A program made the position numbers and the translations under genes. A stretch of 64,000 nt of DNA, from assembly GCF_022879595.1 (NCBI RefSeq), contig NZ_CP084266.1, positions 62,001-126,000 of the forward strand. The letters are read 5' to 3'. Shown here one piece after another: positions 47,761 through 58,272 of the stretch. This stretch comes from Caballeronia sp. Lep1P3 (GTDB lineage: Bacteria > Pseudomonadota > Gammaproteobacteria > Burkholderiales > Burkholderiaceae). The stretch's first letter is position 1; each line of letters begins with the position of its first letter. The notes beneath the pieces were generated by a model. It searched no databases, was not told the origin of the DNA, and saw only the letters and a list, made by a program, of their open reading frames with translations.

Positions 47761-47922
47761 ATGGCGAAGAACTCTCAATTCTCTCTGAATTGCCTCGGAC
47801 GCGGCTCGCAAGCCGTCGCGACGGAACTCGCCATCATCAAGCGCGACGTTGCCGCCGCTGGCATCGCCAAGACGCGCGTTACGATTACGAAACGCTCCAT
47901 CAAAGCGATCACGATTCGCTGA
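47761..47922 (+). CDS. Small protein of 53 residues between leuB and asd
   Basis: An ATG-started frame: MAKNSQFSLNCLGRGSQAVA at the start and TKRSIKAITIR at the end. It is very short, basic and without long hydrophobic stretches. A TATATT hexamer lies just upstream (near 47747), which would serve as a -10 element, though a -35 is not clear and there is no strong ribosome binding site. The codons look natural (low rare-codon content), which favours a real gene, but no family is recognised. It could also be a leader for asd, which starts 81 bases later. Confidence 0.4.
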   Translation: MAKNSQFSLNCLGRGSQAVATELAIIKRDVAAAGIAKTRVTITKRSIKAITIR

Positions 47923-48003
47923 TCGTCCCTCGTGTCCGAGCGTCTTCCCCGCGCGGCCACGCCGGGTAAGGATGCGGGGAAGCTCTCACAGATAAGGTTA
48001 GTC

Positions 48004-49125
48004 ATGAACGTAGGTCTCGTTGGTTGGCGCGGCATGGTCGGCAGCGTCCTGATGCAGCGCATGCAGCAGGAAGGCGATTTCGATCTGATCGAACCGGTGT
48101 TCTTCAGCACCAGCAATGCGGGCGGCAACGCGCCGTCGTTCGCCAAAAACGAGACGAAACTCAAGGATGCGACGAGCATCGACGACCTGAAAAAGTGCGA
48201 CGCGATCATCACGTGTCAGGGCGGCGACTACACGAACGACGTGTATCCGAAGCTGCGCGCGGCGGGCTGGAAGGGCTACTGGATCGACGCGGCATCGGCG
48301 CTGCGCATGAAGGACGACGCGGTCATCATTCTCGATCCGGTCAATCTGAACGTCATCAAGGATTCGCTCGTCAAGGGCGGGCGCGATTTCGTCGGTGGCA
48401 ACTGCACGGTCAGCCTGATGCTGATGGCGCTCGGCGGCCTGTTCCGCGAAAACCTCGTCGACTGGATGACGGCCATGACGTACCAGGCCGCGTCGGGCGC
48501 GGGCGCGCAGAACATGCGCGAGCTGCTCTCGCAAATGGGCGCGCTCAACGCTTCGGTGGCGGGCGATCTGGCGAATCCGTCGTCGGCCATTCTGGACATC
48601 GACCGCAAGGTGCTCGCCACGATGAACAGCGACGCAATGCCGACCGACCACTTCGGCGTGCCGCTCGCCGGTTCGCTGATTCCGTGGATCGACAAGGATC
48701 TCGGCAAAGGGATGTCGAAGGAAGAGTGGAAGGGCGGCGCGGAAACCAACAAGATTCTCGGCAAGCCGGCGATGGGCGAGCCGGGATCGATTCCCGTCGA
48801 CGGCCTCTGCGTGCGGATCGGCGCGATGCGCTGCCACTCGCAGGCGCTCACGATCAAGCTGAACCGCGACGTGCCGCTCGACGAAATCAACGGCATTCTG
48901 GCTTCGGCGAACGACTGGGTGAAAGTCGTGCCGAACGAGCGCGAAGCGTCGATGCGCGATCTGTCGCCGGCCGTCGTCACGGGCACGCTGACGGTGCCGG
49001 TCGGCCGTCTGCGCAAGCTCGCGATGGGCGGCGAATATCTGTCGGCGTTCACGGTCGGCGACCAGCTGCTTTGGGGCGCCGCTGAGCCGCTGCGCCGCAT
49101 GCTTCGCATTCTGCTGGACAAGTAA
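48004..49125 (+). CDS. asd: Aspartate-semialdehyde dehydrogenase
   Basis: A 373-residue NADPH enzyme that reduces aspartyl phosphate for lysine, methionine, threonine and diaminopimelate synthesis. It has the NADP motif [18 protein letters not shown], the catalytic cysteine in [18 protein letters not shown] and the active-site histidine region [16 protein letters not shown]. The start at 48004 is preceded by AAGG; a GTG start at 47932 would add an unlikely tail. Length and motifs place it in the Gram-negative branch. It is followed by a terminator. Confidence 0.97.
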   Translation: MNVGLVGWRGMVGSVLMQRMQQEGDFDLIEPVFFSTSNAGGNAPSFAKNETKLKDATSIDDLKKCDAIITCQGGDYTNDVYPKLRAAGWKGYWIDAASALRMKDDAVIILDPVNLNVIKDSLVKGGRDFVGGNCTVSLMLMALGGLFRENLVDWMTAMTYQAASGAGAQNMRELLSQMGALNASVAGDLANPSSAILDIDRKVLATMNSDAMPTDHFGVPLAGSLIPWIDKDLGKGMSKEEWKGGAETNKILGKPAMGEPGSIPVDGLCVRIGAMRCHSQALTIKLNRDVPLDEINGILASANDWVKVVPNEREASMRDLSPAVVTGTLTVPVGRLRKLAMGGEYLSAFTVGDQLLWGAAEPLRRMLRILLDK

Positions 49126-49165
49126 AGTAAACTACGCGCCTGAGAGCGCGGACCTCGAACAGGAA

Positions 49166-49195
49166 GCGTCGCGTTATCGCGGCGCTTTTTGTTTT
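49166..49195 (+). terminator. Rho-independent terminator of asd
   Basis: GCGTCGCG (49166-49173) pairs with CGCGGCGC (one G-U pair) around a TTAT loop, followed by TTTTTGTTTT. It lies 40 bases after the asd stop. Confidence 0.85.
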
Positions 49196-49300
49196 GCGCG
49201 GCCGCTTTTTTGGGACTGCGTGCGAATCGGCTGCCCGTTGCGGCCATCGCGCCCGTCAGACTTCGCTTGTGATTCAACCCTTGTTGTACCTGGAGCATCA

Positions 49301-51451
49301 ATGATTCGACCACCTCGCCGGTCCTTCCTCCCGTCATCGCGTGCGGCGCTCGCCGCGGCAAGCGTCGCCGTCTGCGCGGCGCTCTGGACGAACTCCGGCG
49401 CGGTGCTTGCGCAGGCGAGCGGCCCGTCCGCCGACGCCGCCTCGTCCGCCGACGCCGCCTCGTCCGCCGACGCGCCCGCGCAGCGGTACGCGGTCAAGCC
49501 GGGGCAATCGCTGAACGACATCGCTGGCGAGATCACCGGCTCGAAGGAACGGGCCGTCAAGGAAAAGATGGCGCGCGCGCTGTTCGATGCGAATCCGAAC
49601 GCGTTCGCGGGCCACGACATCAACAGGCTGAAGCTCGGGGCGGTGCTCAACGTGCCGTCGACCGGCCAGGGCGGTGCGTCGGACGCTGCGCCCGCGTCGG
49701 CGCCCCAGGCGGAGCAGCCGACGAATGCCGCGAGCGCGACCGCGCAGGCGTCAAGCGTCGAGATGGCGCCTGCACCCGCGAGCGCGCCGGCCGTCGCGCC
49801 TGCCGCGAGCGGGGCGAGCGAGCCGGCGAACGTTGCAGGCGCGTCGCAGCCGGCCACCGAAGCGGCGCCCGCCGCGTCCGCACCTGCACCCGCCGCGCCG
49901 GGCGCGGGCAAGCCTCGCTCGGGCGCCGATCCGATGTTATTCGGCATCGCTATCGCGGTGCTGGTCGTCCTCTTTCTGTTGATGATGCTGCGTTCGCGCA
50001 AGCGTCGCCGCGTGCAGGCGCAAGCCGAAGCGCAGGCGCGCTCGTCGGCGCGCGCGCCGATTCCGCCGATTCCGCCATCGACGCCCGTTCCGCCCGCGAA
50101 GCCGCAGACGGACGCCACCGGCGCCGCCGATCTCGAAGGCCAGGCCGTTCAGCGCGACGCGTCCGAGCTGAACGCCGTGGCCGCGAGCATGGAGAGCTAC
50201 GAGGCGGCACAGGCGTTCGCCGCGCCGTCCGACGACGACGCGCCGGCATCCGCCGAAACCGCTCCCGCCGCTCCGCCCGAAGCGACGCCGCGCGCCCCCG
50301 AAACACACGCCGGGCATGCGAATGCCACGGATCACGCCGCGCCGTTCGTGCCGGCACCGCCCGCGGCGCTGCACGCCGGGTTCGTGCCGCCGCGTCCGGC
50401 CGAATCGGACGAAGCCGAGGAAGCCGACGAGCGCGAGGCTCACGCCCGCGAAATCGCCGCCCGTGAAGCGGCGCATCGGGAAGCCGAGAAATGGGAAGCC
50501 GAGGAACGCGAGGCGGCCGCGCGTCAGGCCGCCGCGCAAGAGGCGGAAGCGCGCGAAATCCGCGCCCGCGAAGCGGCGGCGCGCGAGGCGCTGGCGCGCG
50601 AAATGGCCGAGCGCGATACCCGTTCGGGCGACGCACAAGCGCTCGAAGCCGCACAACGCGAGGCCCAGGCACAAGCGGCGCGCGAGGCGGCGGCGCGCGA
50701 AATCATTGCGCGCGAAGCCGAGTTGCGCGAAGCGCAGGCGCTCGCGGCCCACGAAGAGGCCGCGGAACAACGCGCCGCCGATCAGCGCGCGATCGAAGAG
50801 CAAGCGGCGCGCGAGGCGCAGCAGCACGACGAGGCTGTCGAGGATGCAGAGCCGCCCGCCGCGCATCGTTTTCCGATGCCCAAGTTTCCGACCGAGGCCG
50901 TTCATGCGCTCGATTCGCTCGACATGAGCCTGCCGCCGCGCATGGAATTGACGTTGAACGCCCCGTCCGATGGCAACGCATCGTCGGCGCATCAGGAGCC
51001 GCTGGCGGCGCCGCACGCGGACGCGCACACGCCGATCGAGCCGGTGCCGTTCGTGCCGCAGCCCGTCGCCGAGACGGACGCCGCGCAGCAAGCCGAGGCC
51101 GTCGCGCTCCCGCCACTCGCCGATGCCGCGCCACCTTCGGCCGCCGAGGAAATCGAGGCGGGAACGGCGGGCGCGGCGTCGGTTGCGGGTCTCGGCGCAA
51201 CGCAGTTCGGACCGCTCAGTCTGGACTTCGACCTCGATCTGCCGTCGACGCAAACCGAGCCGCTGCCCGCGCTGACCGCCGCGCAACTCGCGACCATCGC
51301 GCGCAACAAGCTCGAACTGGCCGTGGAATACATCGAACTCGGCGATCTGTCCGGCGCGCGCACGTTGCTGCAGGAAGTCATCGCGTCGAACGATTCGGGC
51401 ACGCGCCCGCAAGCCGCCGCGCTGCTTTCGACGCTCGCGCCGCATTCCTGA
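49301..51451 (+). CDS. fimV: FimV-family LysM inner-membrane protein
   Basis: A 716-residue protein of the FimV/HubP type, which organises cell-pole and type IV pilus assembly. It starts with a signal-anchor (about residues 12-38), then the [10 protein letters not shown] repeats, a LysM-like domain ([20 protein letters not shown], about 61-125), an alanine/proline-rich stretch, one membrane span (about 212-230), then a long acidic alanine/glutamate-rich coiled-coil ([18 protein letters not shown], about 395-530). The C-terminus has [24 protein letters not shown], the conserved FimV end. The start at 49301 gives a normal signal sequence; the frame is open to 49220. TruA begins one base after it. 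Confidence 0.85.
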   Translation: MIRPPRRSFLPSSRAALAAASVAVCAALWTNSGAVLAQASGPSADAASSADAASSADAPAQRYAVKPGQSLNDIAGEITGSKERAVKEKMARALFDANPNAFAGHDINRLKLGAVLNVPSTGQGGASDAAPASAPQAEQPTNAASATAQASSVEMAPAPASAPAVAPAASGASEPANVAGASQPATEAAPAASAPAPAAPGAGKPRSGADPMLFGIAIAVLVVLFLLMMLRSRKRRRVQAQAEAQARSSARAPIPPIPPSTPVPPAKPQTDATGAADLEGQAVQRDASELNAVAASMESYEAAQAFAAPSDDDAPASAETAPAAPPEATPRAPETHAGHANATDHAAPFVPAPPAALHAGFVPPRPAESDEAEEADEREAHAREIAAREAAHREAEKWEAEEREAAARQAAAQEAEAREIRAREAAAREALAREMAERDTRSGDAQALEAAQREAQAQAAREAAAREIIAREAELREAQALAAHEEAAEQRAADQRAIEEQAAREAQQHDEAVEDAEPPAAHRFPMPKFPTEAVHALDSLDMSLPPRMELTLNAPSDGNASSAHQEPLAAPHADAHTPIEPVPFVPQPVAETDAAQQAEAVALPPLADAAPPSAAEEIEAGTAGAASVAGLGATQFGPLSLDFDLDLPSTQTEPLPALTAAQLATIARNKLELAVEYIELGDLSGARTLLQEVIASNDSGTRPQAAALLSTLAPHS
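49426..49473 (+). repeat. Tandem 18-base repeat inside fimV
   Basis: Two complete copies and one partial copy of GTCCGCCGACGCCGCCTC (49426-49443, 49444-49461, then 12 bases). It encodes the SADAAS peptide repeat just after the signal sequence. Copy number may vary between strains without breaking the frame. Confidence 0.85.
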
Positions 51452-51452
51452 C

Positions 51453-52250
51453 ATGCGTATCGCGCTTGGCATTCAGTACGACGGCGCGGCGTTTTGCGGC
51501 TGGCAGTCGCAGCCGCATGGCAACACGGTGCAGAACGAACTGGAGCGCGCGCTCGCGCGATTCGCGCAGACGCCGCTTCAGACGGTTGTCGCCGGACGCA
51601 CGGATACGGGCGTTCACGGCGTCGGCCAGGTCGTCCATTTCGATACGGAACTGGACCGCGCTGAGTTTTCCTGGGTGCGCGGCACGAATGCGTTCTTGCC
51701 GGAATCGGTCGCCGTGCGGTGGGCGAAGCCGATGCCCGACGATTTCCACGCGCGTTTCGCCGCCTTCGAGCGGACGTATTTTTACGTGCTGTACGTCAAT
51801 CCGGTGCGTTCACCCATGCTGACGAAACGCGCCGGTTGGGTGCACACGCCGCTGGACGTCGCCGCCATGCGCGATTCCGCGGCCTGCCTCATCGGCGAGC
51901 ATGACTTTTCGTCGTTTCGCGCGGCGGATTGCCAGTCGAAGACGCCTGTGAAGCACGTCTATCAGATCGACGTGCGCGAACAGGGCGATTTCGTCCATTT
52001 CCGTTTTCGCGCCAATGCGTTCCTGCATCACATGGTGCGTAACCTGATGGGATGCTTCGTCGCGATCGGGCGTGGGCGGCATCCCGCTTCGTGGATGGCC
52101 GACGTCCTCGCCGCGCGCGACCGCCGCGCCGCCGCGCCGACCTTCATGCCCGACGGGCTGTATCTGGCGGAAGTCGGCTACCCCGAGCATTTCGCGGTGC
52201 CGCCGCCGCATATCGCCAGCATGCCGTGGAGCGCCATCTGGGCTGACTAG
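51453..52250 (+). CDS. truA: tRNA pseudouridine(38-40) synthase
   Basis: A 265-residue enzyme that modifies uridines 38-40 of tRNA anticodon stems. Its catalytic aspartate is in [19 protein letters not shown] (about residue 54); other landmarks are [16 protein letters not shown] at the start, [18 protein letters not shown], and [17 protein letters not shown] near the end. It starts one base after fimV and ends two bases before trpF, a gene order known from Burkholderia and Pseudomonas. Confidence 0.96.
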   Translation: MRIALGIQYDGAAFCGWQSQPHGNTVQNELERALARFAQTPLQTVVAGRTDTGVHGVGQVVHFDTELDRAEFSWVRGTNAFLPESVAVRWAKPMPDDFHARFAAFERTYFYVLYVNPVRSPMLTKRAGWVHTPLDVAAMRDSAACLIGEHDFSSFRAADCQSKTPVKHVYQIDVREQGDFVHFRFRANAFLHHMVRNLMGCFVAIGRGRHPASWMADVLAARDRRAAAPTFMPDGLYLAEVGYPEHFAVPPPHIASMPWSAIWAD

Positions 52251-52252
52251 CC

Positions 52253-52921
52253 ATGAACGATCGAGATTTGCATCGGACCAGAATCAAGCTGTGCGGGCTT
52301 TCCACCGTGGAACACGTCGAGCACGCTGTCGCGCTCGGCGCGGATGCCGTGGGCTTCGTCTTTTATCCGCCGAGCCCGCGTTCGCTGAGTGTGTCGCAGG
52401 CGGTGGAGTTGTCACGGCGCGTGCCGCCGCTCGTGGCGGCGGTCGGCCTTTTCGTCAACGCGACGCCGGAGTGGATCGAGGAAGTCACGTCGAACGTGCC
52501 GCTGTCCATTTTGCAATTTCACGGCGACGAAACGCCCGAACAATGCGCCGAACTCGCCGCGATTGCGGGTTTGCCCTGGTGGCGCGCCGTGCGCGTGGGG
52601 CCTGATGCGGCTGCAAGCGATTTGGTAGAATCGTCGCTTAACTATTCAGCCGCAGGCGGTATTTTGCTCGACGCGCTCGTCGAGGGTTTCGGCGGCGGCG
52701 GAAAGGCATTCGATTGGTCACTTATTCCAACAGATCTCGGGCATCGGGCCGTTTTGAGTGGTGGGTTGAACGCGCAAAACGTCAGTGACGCCATCCGGCG
52801 CGTGCGCCCGTTCGCGGTCGATGTCTCCAGCGGCATCGAAGTGCCGGGCGCCAAGGGCGTGAAAGATTCCGCCCGAATGGCGGCGTTCGTGCGCGCGGTG
52901 CGCGAAGCGGACGCCGGCTGA
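52253..52921 (+). CDS. trpF: Phosphoribosylanthranilate isomerase
   Basis: A 222-residue TIM-barrel enzyme of tryptophan synthesis, with the catalytic cysteine in [34 protein letters not shown] and the general acid Asp in [18 protein letters not shown]; the phosphate site is in [16 protein letters not shown] and [17 protein letters not shown]. It is read together with truA and trpB. The small gap to trpB (62 bases) contains no visible attenuator. Confidence 0.96.
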   Translation: MNDRDLHRTRIKLCGLSTVEHVEHAVALGADAVGFVFYPPSPRSLSVSQAVELSRRVPPLVAAVGLFVNATPEWIEEVTSNVPLSILQFHGDETPEQCAELAAIAGLPWWRAVRVGPDAAASDLVESSLNYSAAGGILLDALVEGFGGGGKAFDWSLIPTDLGHRAVLSGGLNAQNVSDAIRRVRPFAVDVSSGIEVPGAKGVKDSARMAAFVRAVREADAG

Positions 52922-52983
52922 TTCCGAATGCGGGCCGAACGTCGATCCCAGATCCGCCGGTCCGCCACCGAGAGAGTGACGCA

Positions 52984-54177
52984 ATGTACAACTTGCCTGA
53001 CGAACGAGGCCATTTCGGCCAATATGGCGGCGTATTCGTCTCCGAAACGCTCATTCACGCGCTGGACCAACTGCGCGAAGCCTATGACGCGGCCCGACAG
53101 GACCCGCATTTCCAGGCCGAATACGACTACGAACTGAAGCACTACGTCGGCCGTCCTTCCCCGATCTATCACGCGAAACGCTGGAGCGACATGCTCGGCG
53201 GCGCGCAGCTTTATCTGAAGCGCGAGGACCTGAATCACACCGGCGCGCACAAGGTGAACAACGTGATCGGCCAGGCGCTGCTCGCGCGCAAAATGGGCAA
53301 GCCGCGCGTGATCGCCGAAACCGGCGCGGGCCAGCACGGCGTGGCGACGGCGACCATCGCGGCGCGCTTCGGCATGGAATGCGTCGTCTATATGGGCGCG
53401 GAGGACGTGAGGCGTCAGGCCGCGAACGTGTATCGCATGAAGCTGCTCGGCGCGACCGTCGTGCCGGTGGAATCGGGCTCGCGCACGTTGAAAGATGCGC
53501 TCAACGAAGCCATGCGCGACTGGGTGACGAACGTGGAGAACACGTTCTACATCATCGGGACGGTGGCGGGACCGCATCCGTATCCGATGATGGTGCGCGA
53601 CTTCCAGCGCGTGATCGGCGACGAATGCCGCGTGCAGATGCCCGAAATGGCCGGCCGCCAGCCGGACGCGGTCATCGCGTGTGTAGGCGGCGGATCGAAC
53701 GCAATGGGCATTTTTTATCCGTATATCGACGATCAGGCCGTCCGGTTGATCGGCGTCGAAGCGGCGGGCGACGGTATCGACACCGGCCGCCACGCGGCGT
53801 CGCTCATGGGCGGAAGCCCCGGCGTGCTGCACGGCAACCGCACGTATCTGCTGCAGGACGACGACGGCCAGATCATCGAGACGCATTCGGTGTCGGCGGG
53901 CCTCGACTATCCGGGCGTCGGTCCGGAGCATGCGTGGCTGAAGGACGCGGGCCGCGCCGAGTACGTCGGCATCACGGACGACGAGGCGCTCAAGGCGTTC
54001 CACGACTGCTGCCGTATCGAGGGCATCATTCCGGCGCTCGAATCGAGTCACGCGCTTGCCTACGGCGCGAAGCTCGCGAAGACGCTGCCGCGCGACAAGG
54101 TGCTGCTCGTCAATCTCTCGGGCCGTGGCGACAAGGACATGCACACGGTCGCGGAGCGATCGGGCATTCAGTTCTAA
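52984..54177 (+). CDS. trpB: Tryptophan synthase beta subunit
   Basis: A 397-residue PLP enzyme that joins indole and serine to make tryptophan. The PLP lysine is in [21 protein letters not shown]; the phosphate-binding glycine loop is [15 protein letters not shown]. The start [26 protein letters not shown] is normal. It is separated from trpA by an intervening methyltransferase gene, whereas in most bacteria trpB and trpA are adjacent and translationally coupled. Confidence 0.97.
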   Translation: MYNLPDERGHFGQYGGVFVSETLIHALDQLREAYDAARQDPHFQAEYDYELKHYVGRPSPIYHAKRWSDMLGGAQLYLKREDLNHTGAHKVNNVIGQALLARKMGKPRVIAETGAGQHGVATATIAARFGMECVVYMGAEDVRRQAANVYRMKLLGATVVPVESGSRTLKDALNEAMRDWVTNVENTFYIIGTVAGPHPYPMMVRDFQRVIGDECRVQMPEMAGRQPDAVIACVGGGSNAMGIFYPYIDDQAVRLIGVEAAGDGIDTGRHAASLMGGSPGVLHGNRTYLLQDDDGQIIETHSVSAGLDYPGVGPEHAWLKDAGRAEYVGITDDEALKAFHDCCRIEGIIPALESSHALAYGAKLAKTLPRDKVLLVNLSGRGDKDMHTVAERSGIQF

Positions 54178-54183
54178 GCCGCC

Positions 54184-55032
54184 GTGCGCACCGTTATCGA
54201 CGAGCCGATGTCCGCCGGCGCGCTGCAGGGCGCCGGCATCGACGTTCGAAACCGCGATTTTCTCGCCGATGCCGCGAGCATTCCCGATGCGTCGATCGAT
54301 CTGATCGTCGCCGATCCGCCCTACGGACTCGGCAAGGACTACGGGAACGACTCCGACATGCTCTCCGGCGAGGCTTTCCTCGAGTGGACGTATCGCTGGC
54401 TGGACATCGCGATTCCGAAGCTCAAGAAGAGCGGCTCGATGTACATCTTCTGCACCTGGCAATATTCGCCAGAACTGTTCGTGTTCCTCAAGCGCCGGAT
54501 GACGATGGTCAACGAGATCGTCTGGGACCGGCGCGTGCCGAGCATGGGCGGAACGACGCGCAAGTTCACGTCGGTGCACGACAACATCGGCTATTTCGCG
54601 GTATCGAAGGACTACTACTTCGATCTCGATCCGGTGCGCATTCCCTACGACGCAGCGACGAAAAAGGCACGCTCGCGCAAGATCTTCGAAGGCAGCAAGT
54701 GGCTGGAGATGGGCTACAACCCGAAGGACGTCTGGTCCGTGTCGCGTCTGCATCGGCAGCACGCGGAGCGGGTCGATCATCCGACGCAGAAGCCGCTGGA
54801 GATCGTCGAGCGCATGGTCCTCGCGAGTTGTCCGCCGGGCGGGCGCGTGCTCGACCCGTTCATGGGCAGCGGCACGACGGCCGTCGCGTGCGCGCGGCAC
54901 GGGCGGCTTTTCACCGGCTACGAGATCAACGCGGATTACTGCGCGATCGCGGAAGGGCGCATTGCCCGGGCGCAAGCTGTGCCCGCGCCGTCGCGCGCCG
55001 CCAAGACCGCCGAAACCGAAGCCGCCGAATAG
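54184..55032 (+). CDS. Orphan DNA methyltransferase (beta class, N4/N6 type) in the trp operon
   Basis: A 282-residue DNA amino-methyltransferase. Motif IV, DPPYGLG, is at residues 44-50 and motif I, the AdoMet site DPFMGSGTTAVACARHGRLFTGYEIN, comes near the C-terminus, the order that defines the beta class (as in CcrM/HinfM). HPTQKPLEIVERMV precedes it. No restriction endonuclease gene is nearby, so it is solitary. It starts at GTG 54184, six bases after trpB (an ATG at 54208 is possible), and trpA follows. From memory, the equivalent gene in B. cenocepacia (BCAM0992) methylates GTWWAC and affects biofilm and motility; this copy may do the same. Confidence 0.92.
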   Translation: MRTVIDEPMSAGALQGAGIDVRNRDFLADAASIPDASIDLIVADPPYGLGKDYGNDSDMLSGEAFLEWTYRWLDIAIPKLKKSGSMYIFCTWQYSPELFVFLKRRMTMVNEIVWDRRVPSMGGTTRKFTSVHDNIGYFAVSKDYYFDLDPVRIPYDAATKKARSRKIFEGSKWLEMGYNPKDVWSVSRLHRQHAERVDHPTQKPLEIVERMVLASCPPGGRVLDPFMGSGTTAVACARHGRLFTGYEINADYCAIAEGRIARAQAVPAPSRAAKTAETEAAE

Positions 55033-55118
55033 AGTCGCGCTGCGCAGGCGTTCGTCGCTAGTCGCGTCGCTGGTCGCGTCGATTACCGACGCTAACGAAT
55101 ACGTTTTCGAGAACCCAC

Positions 55119-55922
55119 ATGTCCCGCATCAAGAACACGTTCGCGGCACTCGCCGCGCAAGGCAGGAAAGGGCTAATCCCGTTCATCACCGCGGGCGATC
55201 CGAACCCGGAGCAAACCGTCGAATTCATGCACGCGCTCGCCAAGGGCGGCGCGGACGTCATCGAACTGGGCGTGCCGTTTTCGGACCCGATGGCCGATGG
55301 CCCCGTCATCCAGCGCTCGTCGGAGCGCGCGCTCGCACGCGGCGTCACGTTGAAACGCGTGCTCGCCGATGTCGCCCGCTTTCGCGAAACCGACGACACG
55401 ACGCCCGTCGTCCTGATGGGCTACGCGAATCCGATCGAGCGCATGGGCGCGGACGCGTTCGCGAAAGCCGCGAAGGAAGCCGGCGTGGACGGCGTGCTGG
55501 TCGTCGATTACCCGCCCGAGGAAGCCGAAGCGTTCGGCTCGACGATGCGCGCAGCCGGCATCGACCCGATCTTCCTGCTCGCGCCTACGTCCACCGACGA
55601 GCGCGTCGCGGCCGTCGGCAGGATCGCGAGCGGCTACGTGTACTACGTGTCGCTCAAGGGCGTGACCGGCGCGGCAAATCTGGACGTTTCCAGCATCGCG
55701 AGTAAAATCCCGGCCATCAAGTCGCACGTGGCGCTGCCCGTCGGCGTCGGTTTCGGCATTCGCGACGCGCAAACCGCCCGCGCGGTCGCGCAAGTGGCGG
55801 ACGCCGTCGTCATCGGCAGCCGGCTCGTGCAGTTGCTCGAAGAGGCGCCGCCAGAGACGGCCGCCGCGTCGCTTACGAGCTTCATCGCCGAAATTCGCGC
55901 GGCGCTCGATTCCGCCAAATAA
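55119..55922 (+). CDS. trpA: Tryptophan synthase alpha subunit
   Basis: A 267-residue TIM-barrel lyase releasing indole from indoleglycerol phosphate for TrpB. Catalytic Glu and Asp are in [22 protein letters not shown] and [18 protein letters not shown]; the phosphate site is [16 protein letters not shown] and [12 protein letters not shown]. It lies 86 bases after the methyltransferase gene and 43 before accD. The gap before trpA contains short GTCGCGTCGCT-like repeats of no clear meaning. Confidence 0.97.
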   Translation: MSRIKNTFAALAAQGRKGLIPFITAGDPNPEQTVEFMHALAKGGADVIELGVPFSDPMADGPVIQRSSERALARGVTLKRVLADVARFRETDDTTPVVLMGYANPIERMGADAFAKAAKEAGVDGVLVVDYPPEEAEAFGSTMRAAGIDPIFLLAPTSTDERVAAVGRIASGYVYYVSLKGVTGAANLDVSSIASKIPAIKSHVALPVGVGFGIRDAQTARAVAQVADAVVIGSRLVQLLEEAPPETAAASLTSFIAEIRAALDSAK

Positions 55923-55965
55923 CATTCGCCGCCGCGCCGCGGCCCCGATCAGTCAAGGAAAAACG

Positions 55966-56838
55966 ATGAGCTGGCTCGACAAACTGTTGCCGCCCAAGAT
56001 CAAGCAAACCGATCCCAAAAGCCGCAAGGGAATCCCCGAAGGGCTGTGGGTGAAGTGTCCGGCGTGCGAGGCGGTGCTGTACCGCAACGACGTCGAGGCG
56101 AACCTGCACGTTTGCCCGAAGTGCAGCCACCATATGCGCATCGGCGCGCGCGAGCGGCTCGATCGCCTGCTCGATCCGGAAGGCCGCTATGAGATCGGCC
56201 AGGAAGTCGTGCCGGTCGACGCGCTGAAGTTCAAGGACAGCCGCAAATATCCGGATCGCCTGAAAGAGGCGATGGAAGACACCGACGAAACCGACGCGAT
56301 GGTCGTCATGGGCGGCGCAATCCACACGCTGCCGTGCGTGGTCGCCTGTTTCGAGTTCTCGTTCATGGGCGGCTCGATGGGCTCGGTCGTCGGCGAACGC
56401 TTCGTGCGCGGCGCACGCAATGCGATCGAGCAGAACGTGCCGTTCATCTGCTTCACGGCTTCGGGCGGCGCGCGCATGCAGGAAAGCCTGCTCTCGCTCA
56501 TGCAGATGGCGAAAACCACGGCGCTCCTCACCAAGCTCGCCGACGCGAAGCTGCCGTTCATTTCCGTGCTGACCGATCCGACGATGGGCGGCGTATCCGC
56601 GAGCTTCGCGTTCTTGGGCGATGTCGTGATCGCGGAACCCAAGGCGCTGATCGGCTTCGCGGGGCCGCGCGTGATCGAGCAGACGGTGCGCGAAAAGCTG
56701 CCGGAAGGTTTTCAGCGCGCGGAATTCCTGCTGCAGAAGGGCGCGGTCGACATGATCGTCGATCGCCGCAAGATGCGCGAGGAACTGGCTCAATTGATGG
56801 CATTGATGACGCGGCAGCCGGCCGATTCGGTCGCTTGA
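55966..56838 (+). CDS. accD: Acetyl-CoA carboxylase carboxyltransferase beta subunit
   Basis: A 290-residue subunit of acetyl-CoA carboxylase, the first step of fatty acid synthesis. A four-cysteine zinc finger is at about residues 26-50 ([26 protein letters not shown]), followed by the crotonase-like transferase domain with [22 protein letters not shown] and [30 protein letters not shown]. An AAGGAAAA site lies before the ATG. It sits between trpA and folC, as in many proteobacteria, and is followed by a terminator-like hairpin. Confidence 0.97.
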   Translation: MSWLDKLLPPKIKQTDPKSRKGIPEGLWVKCPACEAVLYRNDVEANLHVCPKCSHHMRIGARERLDRLLDPEGRYEIGQEVVPVDALKFKDSRKYPDRLKEAMEDTDETDAMVVMGGAIHTLPCVVACFEFSFMGGSMGSVVGERFVRGARNAIEQNVPFICFTASGGARMQESLLSLMQMAKTTALLTKLADAKLPFISVLTDPTMGGVSASFAFLGDVVIAEPKALIGFAGPRVIEQTVREKLPEGFQRAEFLLQKGAVDMIVDRRKMREELAQLMALMTRQPADSVA

Positions 56839-56857
56839 ACCGTCTTTCGCCAGCGCA

Positions 56858-56901
56858 GCGCCGCGCGTGAACCGCGAGGTTCCGCGCGGCGCTTTTGCTT
56901 T
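56858..56901 (+). terminator. Rho-independent terminator between accD and folC
   Basis: GCGCCGCGCG (56858-56867) pairs with CGCGCGGCGC (56883-56892); inside it GAACC and GGTTC extend the stem to about 15 pairs around a GCGA loop. TTTTGCTTT follows. It begins about 20 bases after the accD stop, so folC, which begins at 56915, may have reduced read-through. Confidence 0.85.
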
Positions 56902-56914
56902 ACCGATCTCGAAA

Positions 56915-58225
56915 ATGACCACATTTCCCACTCTCGACGCGTGGCTCGCCCATCTGGAAGCGGCGCATCCGGTCGGCATCGACATGGGCCTCGCGCGCAT
57001 CGGACGCGTGAAGGAAGCGCTCGGCCTCACGTTCGACTGTCCCGTCATCACGGTCGGCGGCACGAACGGCAAAGGCTCGACGTGCGCGATCCTCGAAAGC
57101 ATCATGCTGCGCGCGGGTTATCGGGTCGGCTGCCATACGTCGCCGCATCTGCTCGCGTTCAACGAGCGCGCGCGCATCGACGGCGCGGACGCCAGCGATG
57201 CCGACCTGCTCGAACACTTCGAGGCCGTCGAAAAGGCGCGTGCGAGCCTGTCCGATCCGGCAACGCTCACATATTTCGAATTCACGACGCTCGCGATCCT
57301 GCATCTGTTCGCGTCGCGCGGACTCGACGCCGTGATCCTGGAAGTCGGGCTCGGCGGGCGGCTCGATGCCGTCAATATCGTCGATACGGACTGCGCCGTG
57401 GTGACGAGCATCGACATCGATCACACGGATTATCTGGGCGACACGCGCGAGAAGATCGGTTTCGAGAAAGCGGGCATTTTCCGCGCGGGCAAGCCTGCCG
57501 TCTGCGGCGATCCTTCGCCGCCGCAAAGCCTGATCGATCACGCCGAAGCCGTCGGCGCGGATCTGTGGCTCGTCGGACGCGATTTCCGCTACGAAGCGCA
57601 GCCGGGTAACGAGCGGCAGCAGTGGAGCTACATCGGCCGGACTCAGCGGCGCGCGGCGCTCGCTTATCCGGCGCTGCGCGGCGCGAACCAGCTCATCAAC
57701 ACGTCGGCGGCACTGGCGGCGCTCGAGGCGCTGCGCGACCGGCTGCCGGTCTCCGCGCAGGACATCCGGCTCGGGCTTGCGAACGTGGAACTGCCGGGGC
57801 GCTTCCAGGTGTTGCCCGGCAAACCGCAGCTCATTCTCGATGTCGCGCATAACCCGCACGCGGCTGCGGTTCTCGCGCAAAACCTCGGCAACATGGGCTT
57901 TTTCCCCTACACCTACGCGGTTTTCGGCGCGATGGGCGACAAGGATATCGAAGGCATCGTGCAGCAACTGAAGGGCGAGATCGATCACTGGAACGTCACC
58001 GCGCTGCCGACGCCGCGCGCGGCCACGGCGCAACGGCTCGATGCGGCGCTTCGAGAAGCCGGCGTCAACGACGGACCCGACAGCAGCGTTGCACAGTTCG
58101 AGACGCCCGCCGACGCATTTCGAGACGCGTTAAGCCGTGCTTCCGAAAATGATAGAATAGTGGTCTTCGGTAGTTTCTATACGGTGGCTGGCGTCATGGC
58201 CTACCGGAAATCGCAGCATCACTGA
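56915..58225 (+). CDS. folC: Bifunctional folylpolyglutamate synthase/dihydrofolate synthase
   Basis: A 436-residue Mur-ligase-family enzyme that adds glutamate to dihydropteroate and to folates. It has the P-loop ITVGGTNGKGSTCAILESIML (about residue 50), the GCHTSPHLLAFNERARIDG loop, the metal-binding VVTSIDIDHTDYLGDT and the C-terminal ILDVAHNPHAAAVLAQNL segment. The start at 56915 (MTTFPTLDAWLAHLE) is normal; an earlier start at 56867 lies in the terminator hairpin. Confidence 0.96.
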   Translation: MTTFPTLDAWLAHLEAAHPVGIDMGLARIGRVKEALGLTFDCPVITVGGTNGKGSTCAILESIMLRAGYRVGCHTSPHLLAFNERARIDGADASDADLLEHFEAVEKARASLSDPATLTYFEFTTLAILHLFASRGLDAVILEVGLGGRLDAVNIVDTDCAVVTSIDIDHTDYLGDTREKIGFEKAGIFRAGKPAVCGDPSPPQSLIDHAEAVGADLWLVGRDFRYEAQPGNERQQWSYIGRTQRRAALAYPALRGANQLINTSAALAALEALRDRLPVSAQDIRLGLANVELPGRFQVLPGKPQLILDVAHNPHAAAVLAQNLGNMGFFPYTYAVFGAMGDKDIEGIVQQLKGEIDHWNVTALPTPRAATAQRLDAALREAGVNDGPDSSVAQFETPADAFRDALSRASENDRIVVFGSFYTVAGVMAYRKSQHH

Positions 58226-58272
58226 GACGGTCGGCGCAACCGGACGTCCACGCTTCTCGCACCAAGCCATAC

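Noticed and set aside
52642..54975. A 777-codon open frame on the minus strand across trpB and the methyltransferase gene
   Set aside because: Antisense to trpF, trpB and the methyltransferase, with histidine/arginine-rich sequence and no recognised domain.
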